Assembly: GCA_009783675.1 (NCBI GenBank)
Contig: WRDA01000012.1
Span: 1-15,840 of the forward strand
Length of the DNA: 15,840 bases
Source: Symbiobacteriaceae bacterium
GTDB taxonomy: Bacteria > Bacillota > JAAYKD01 > WRDA01
Reading direction: 5' to 3'
This document shows, piece after piece, positions 14,487-15,840 of this stretch (positions within the stretch are counted from its first letter, which is position 1; each line of letters starts with the position of its first letter). Both the position numbers and the translations under genes were made by a program. The notes below the pieces were generated by a model. The model saw only the letters and a list, made by a program, of their open reading frames with translations. It did no database searches and was not told the DNA's origin.

Positions 14487-15326
14487 GTGTCAATACGCTT
14501 CTTTCTATCTCTCTATGCTCAGTATGCCCGTATGGATCTGGTGTGGCTCCTTCGCGACACAAGATACTGTCTTATCGTTATGTTCAGCGACCTGCTGACC
14601 AGTCTCACAGCTATCGCCGGAGTCTTCCTGCTGGCTGTCCGCTTCGAAAACTTCAGTGGCATGACCAGCAATGAAGTCCTCTTCATGCTCAGCTTCCTGC
14701 TCGTCGCTAACGGATTGCGGGAAATGTTTTTCATGGGGAGTAATGTCAGCCATTTCAGTAGACGAATCGGCAGAGGGCAATTGGAACATATGTTTATCCA
14801 GCCGTTATCCTTTCCAAGCCAGCTCTTGACCGAAGGCTTTCTTCCTTTCACTGGTAGTAGCAACCTAATCTGCGGTATAATTCTGATGCGATACTCTCTA
14901 AGCCTTCTCGACATACCTACCAGCACTGCTTTTTGGCTTTCTCTCGGTATATATCTTCTTTTAAGCAATGCTACGATACTTGGTGTGGCATACTTGTTCT
15001 CCACAGCAGCCTTCTATGCTCCTGTAGCCTGTGAAGAGATAACCTCATCGGTATTCGATATCTCAACCTCTTTGATGAGTTTTCCTCTCTCCGGTATGCC
15101 CATCGTGATACAGGCATCTCTATTGTCCATACTACCGACCGGACTGTTGGGATGGTTCCCTTGCCTGGCATTGTTGGGCAGACCGCCTCTGGGTCTCCCT
15201 GGATGGTATCATTTACTCTTCTGTGCTTTCCTCTGGTTGACAGCGACATCTTTGCTCAGGAAAGGATTGCGTCATTATATCAGCATCGGCATCAACCGTT
15301 ATTCACAGCTCGGACACCGCAGTTAG
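14487..15326 (+). CDS. ABC-2 family transporter permease (second of two, DUF990-like)
   Basis: This is a 279-residue membrane protein with about six hydrophobic segments, including SDLLTSLTAIAGVFLLAV near the N-terminus, VLFMLSFLLVANGL, a long one from FWLSLGIYLLLSNATILG, and a final one in LLFCAFLWLTATSLL. A cytoplasmic stretch after the second segment contains GRGQLEHMFIQPLS. The pattern R(G/R)GxLdxxLxxPLs at this point is typical of DUF990/ABC2_membrane_6 proteins. The start is GTG with AGGAG upstream. It follows the first permease by 12 bases, and its 3' end overlaps the start of the ATPase gene. Confidence 0.85.
   Translation: MSIRFFLSLYAQYARMDLVWLLRDTRYCLIVMFSDLLTSLTAIAGVFLLAVRFENFSGMTSNEVLFMLSFLLVANGLREMFFMGSNVSHFSRRIGRGQLEHMFIQPLSFPSQLLTEGFLPFTGSSNLICGIILMRYSLSLLDIPTSTAFWLSLGIYLLLSNATILGVAYLFSTAAFYAPVACEEITSSVFDISTSLMSFPLSGMPIVIQASLLSILPTGLLGWFPCLALLGRPPLGLPGWYHLLFCAFLWLTATSLLRKGLRHYISIGINRYSQLGHRS
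15258..15265 (+). promoter_or_regulatory. Candidate ribosome binding site for the ABC ATPase
   Basis: AGGAAAGG inside the end of the second permease gene lies 8 bases before an in-frame ATT at 15274. It is the only good site near the ATPase N-terminus, where no ATG, GTG or TTG is in frame. Confidence 0.4.
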
Positions 15327-15840
15327 GCTGGAAAAAGTAACAAAACGTTTCAGGCAGTGGCAGCGTGATGGTGAAACCAGTTCTTTGTGGCGTAACCTGG
15401 TTAAGCCTGAGTATAAGACTATTACAGCTCTTGATCAGGTAAGCTTCCGCATACTACCTGGTGAGTTTGTTGCTTATGCTGGTCCCAACGGTGCCGGCAA
15501 GAGCACTACTATGAAAATCATCGCCGGTATGCTCCAGGGAGAAACTGGCACAGTCGAAGTTTTGGGCTTCAATCCTATGACTCAGCGCGTTCCTCTGATG
15601 CGTGAACTTGGTGTCCTCTTCGGTAACCGTACCGAGTTATGGTGGGATCATCCTATCTCTGTCAGCTTCGACTGGAAGAAAGTGGTCTGGGGCATCCCAG
15701 ATGACACATACCGAAGGAACCTGGAGCAGGCGACTGACTTGCTGGATCTCAAACCCCTAGTGAAAACCTTTGCCAGAGAGCTAAGTCTGGGTCAGCGCAT
15801 GAGAGCCGATTTGGCTATGCTTTTACTTCATAATCCCAGG
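15274..15840 (+). CDS. ABC transporter ATPase partner of the two permeases, 3' end outside window
   Basis: This is the ATP-binding subunit that should power the two preceding permeases. It is cut by the right window edge after 189 codons. Visible motifs are VRLEKVTKRF at the N-terminus, Walker A GPNGAGKST (from 15481) and the signature LSLGQ (from 15781). The stretch LWWDHP matches the COG4586 group paired with DUF990 permeases. The N-terminal strand requires translation from at least 15319, inside the permease gene. No ATG, GTG or TTG is in frame between the stop at 15238 and a TTG at 15385, which is too late. I chose ATT at 15274 because AGGAAAGG lies 8 bases upstream; ATT at 15301 is an alternative. 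The Q-loop position reads Asn (GNRTE) where relatives usually have Gln. The start is uncertain, the family is not. Confidence 0.85.
   Translation, partial: MISASASTVIHSSDTAVRLEKVTKRFRQWQRDGETSSLWRNLVKPEYKTITALDQVSFRILPGEFVAYAGPNGAGKSTTMKIIAGMLQGETGTVEVLGFNPMTQRVPLMRELGVLFGNRTELWWDHPISVSFDWKKVVWGIPDDTYRRNLEQATDLLDLKPLVKTFARELSLGQRMRADLAMLLLHNPR

Noticed and set aside
1..15840. tRNA genes, CRISPR repeats, insertion sequences or attachment sites
   Set aside because: No tandem repeat-spacer pattern, transposase motif, terminal inverted repeat pair or tRNA cloverleaf was seen. I found no direct repeats flanking the ATPase/nuclease pair that would mark an insertion.

Overview
The window looks like a bacterial chromosome segment of roughly balanced base composition. 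The genes are tightly packed, most have strong AGGAGG-type ribosome binding sites, and the standard code applies. The linkage of rarA to mnmA, the LarA paralogs and the PepF-type M3 peptidase suggest a Bacillota (clostridial) or similar anaerobic lineage. This taxonomic placement is inference and is not settled by any marker here. There are no RNA genes, CRISPR arrays or insertion sequences, and no gene-free stretch longer than about 200 bases.

Layout. (1) Positions 1-2000, minus strand: acpS (holo-ACP synthase), then a class I glutamine amidotransferase-like hydrolase (PuuD/peptidase C26 family), then a DmpA-type P1 aminopeptidase that runs off the left edge and overlaps the hydrolase by 8 bases. 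(2) Positions 2173-8500, plus strand: a five-gene run consisting of a LarA-type nickel-pincer racemase homolog, an ABC-type/AAA ATPase, a small PD-(D/E)XK nuclease-like protein, a second LarA homolog and an M3 oligoendopeptidase. (3) Positions 8535-12158, minus strand: rarA, yigZ, mnmA and thpR, a genome-maintenance and tRNA/RNA-processing operon behind an extended -10 promoter. (4) Positions 12286-13518, plus strand: kbl (2-amino-3-ketobutyrate CoA ligase) with a clear intrinsic terminator. (5) Positions 13589-15840, plus strand: a promoter region followed by two ABC-2 permeases and the start of their ATPase, which runs off the right edge.

How the genes work together. The two LarA homologs retain every cofactor and active-site residue I could place and probably interconvert the enantiomers of two different 2-hydroxy acids. 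Their cofactor-making partners LarB, LarC and LarE are not in the window. Between them lies a translationally coupled ATPase/nuclease pair that does not fit the metabolic setting. It resembles the ATPase-plus-nuclease layout of two-gene anti-phage systems and is the best candidate here for an undescribed system. The three transporter genes should form one exporter complex.

Two genes (yigZ and the ABC ATPase) have clear family homology upstream of any in-frame ATG, GTG or TTG. They appear to start at ATC and ATT, or else carry sequence errors. Both deserve a check.
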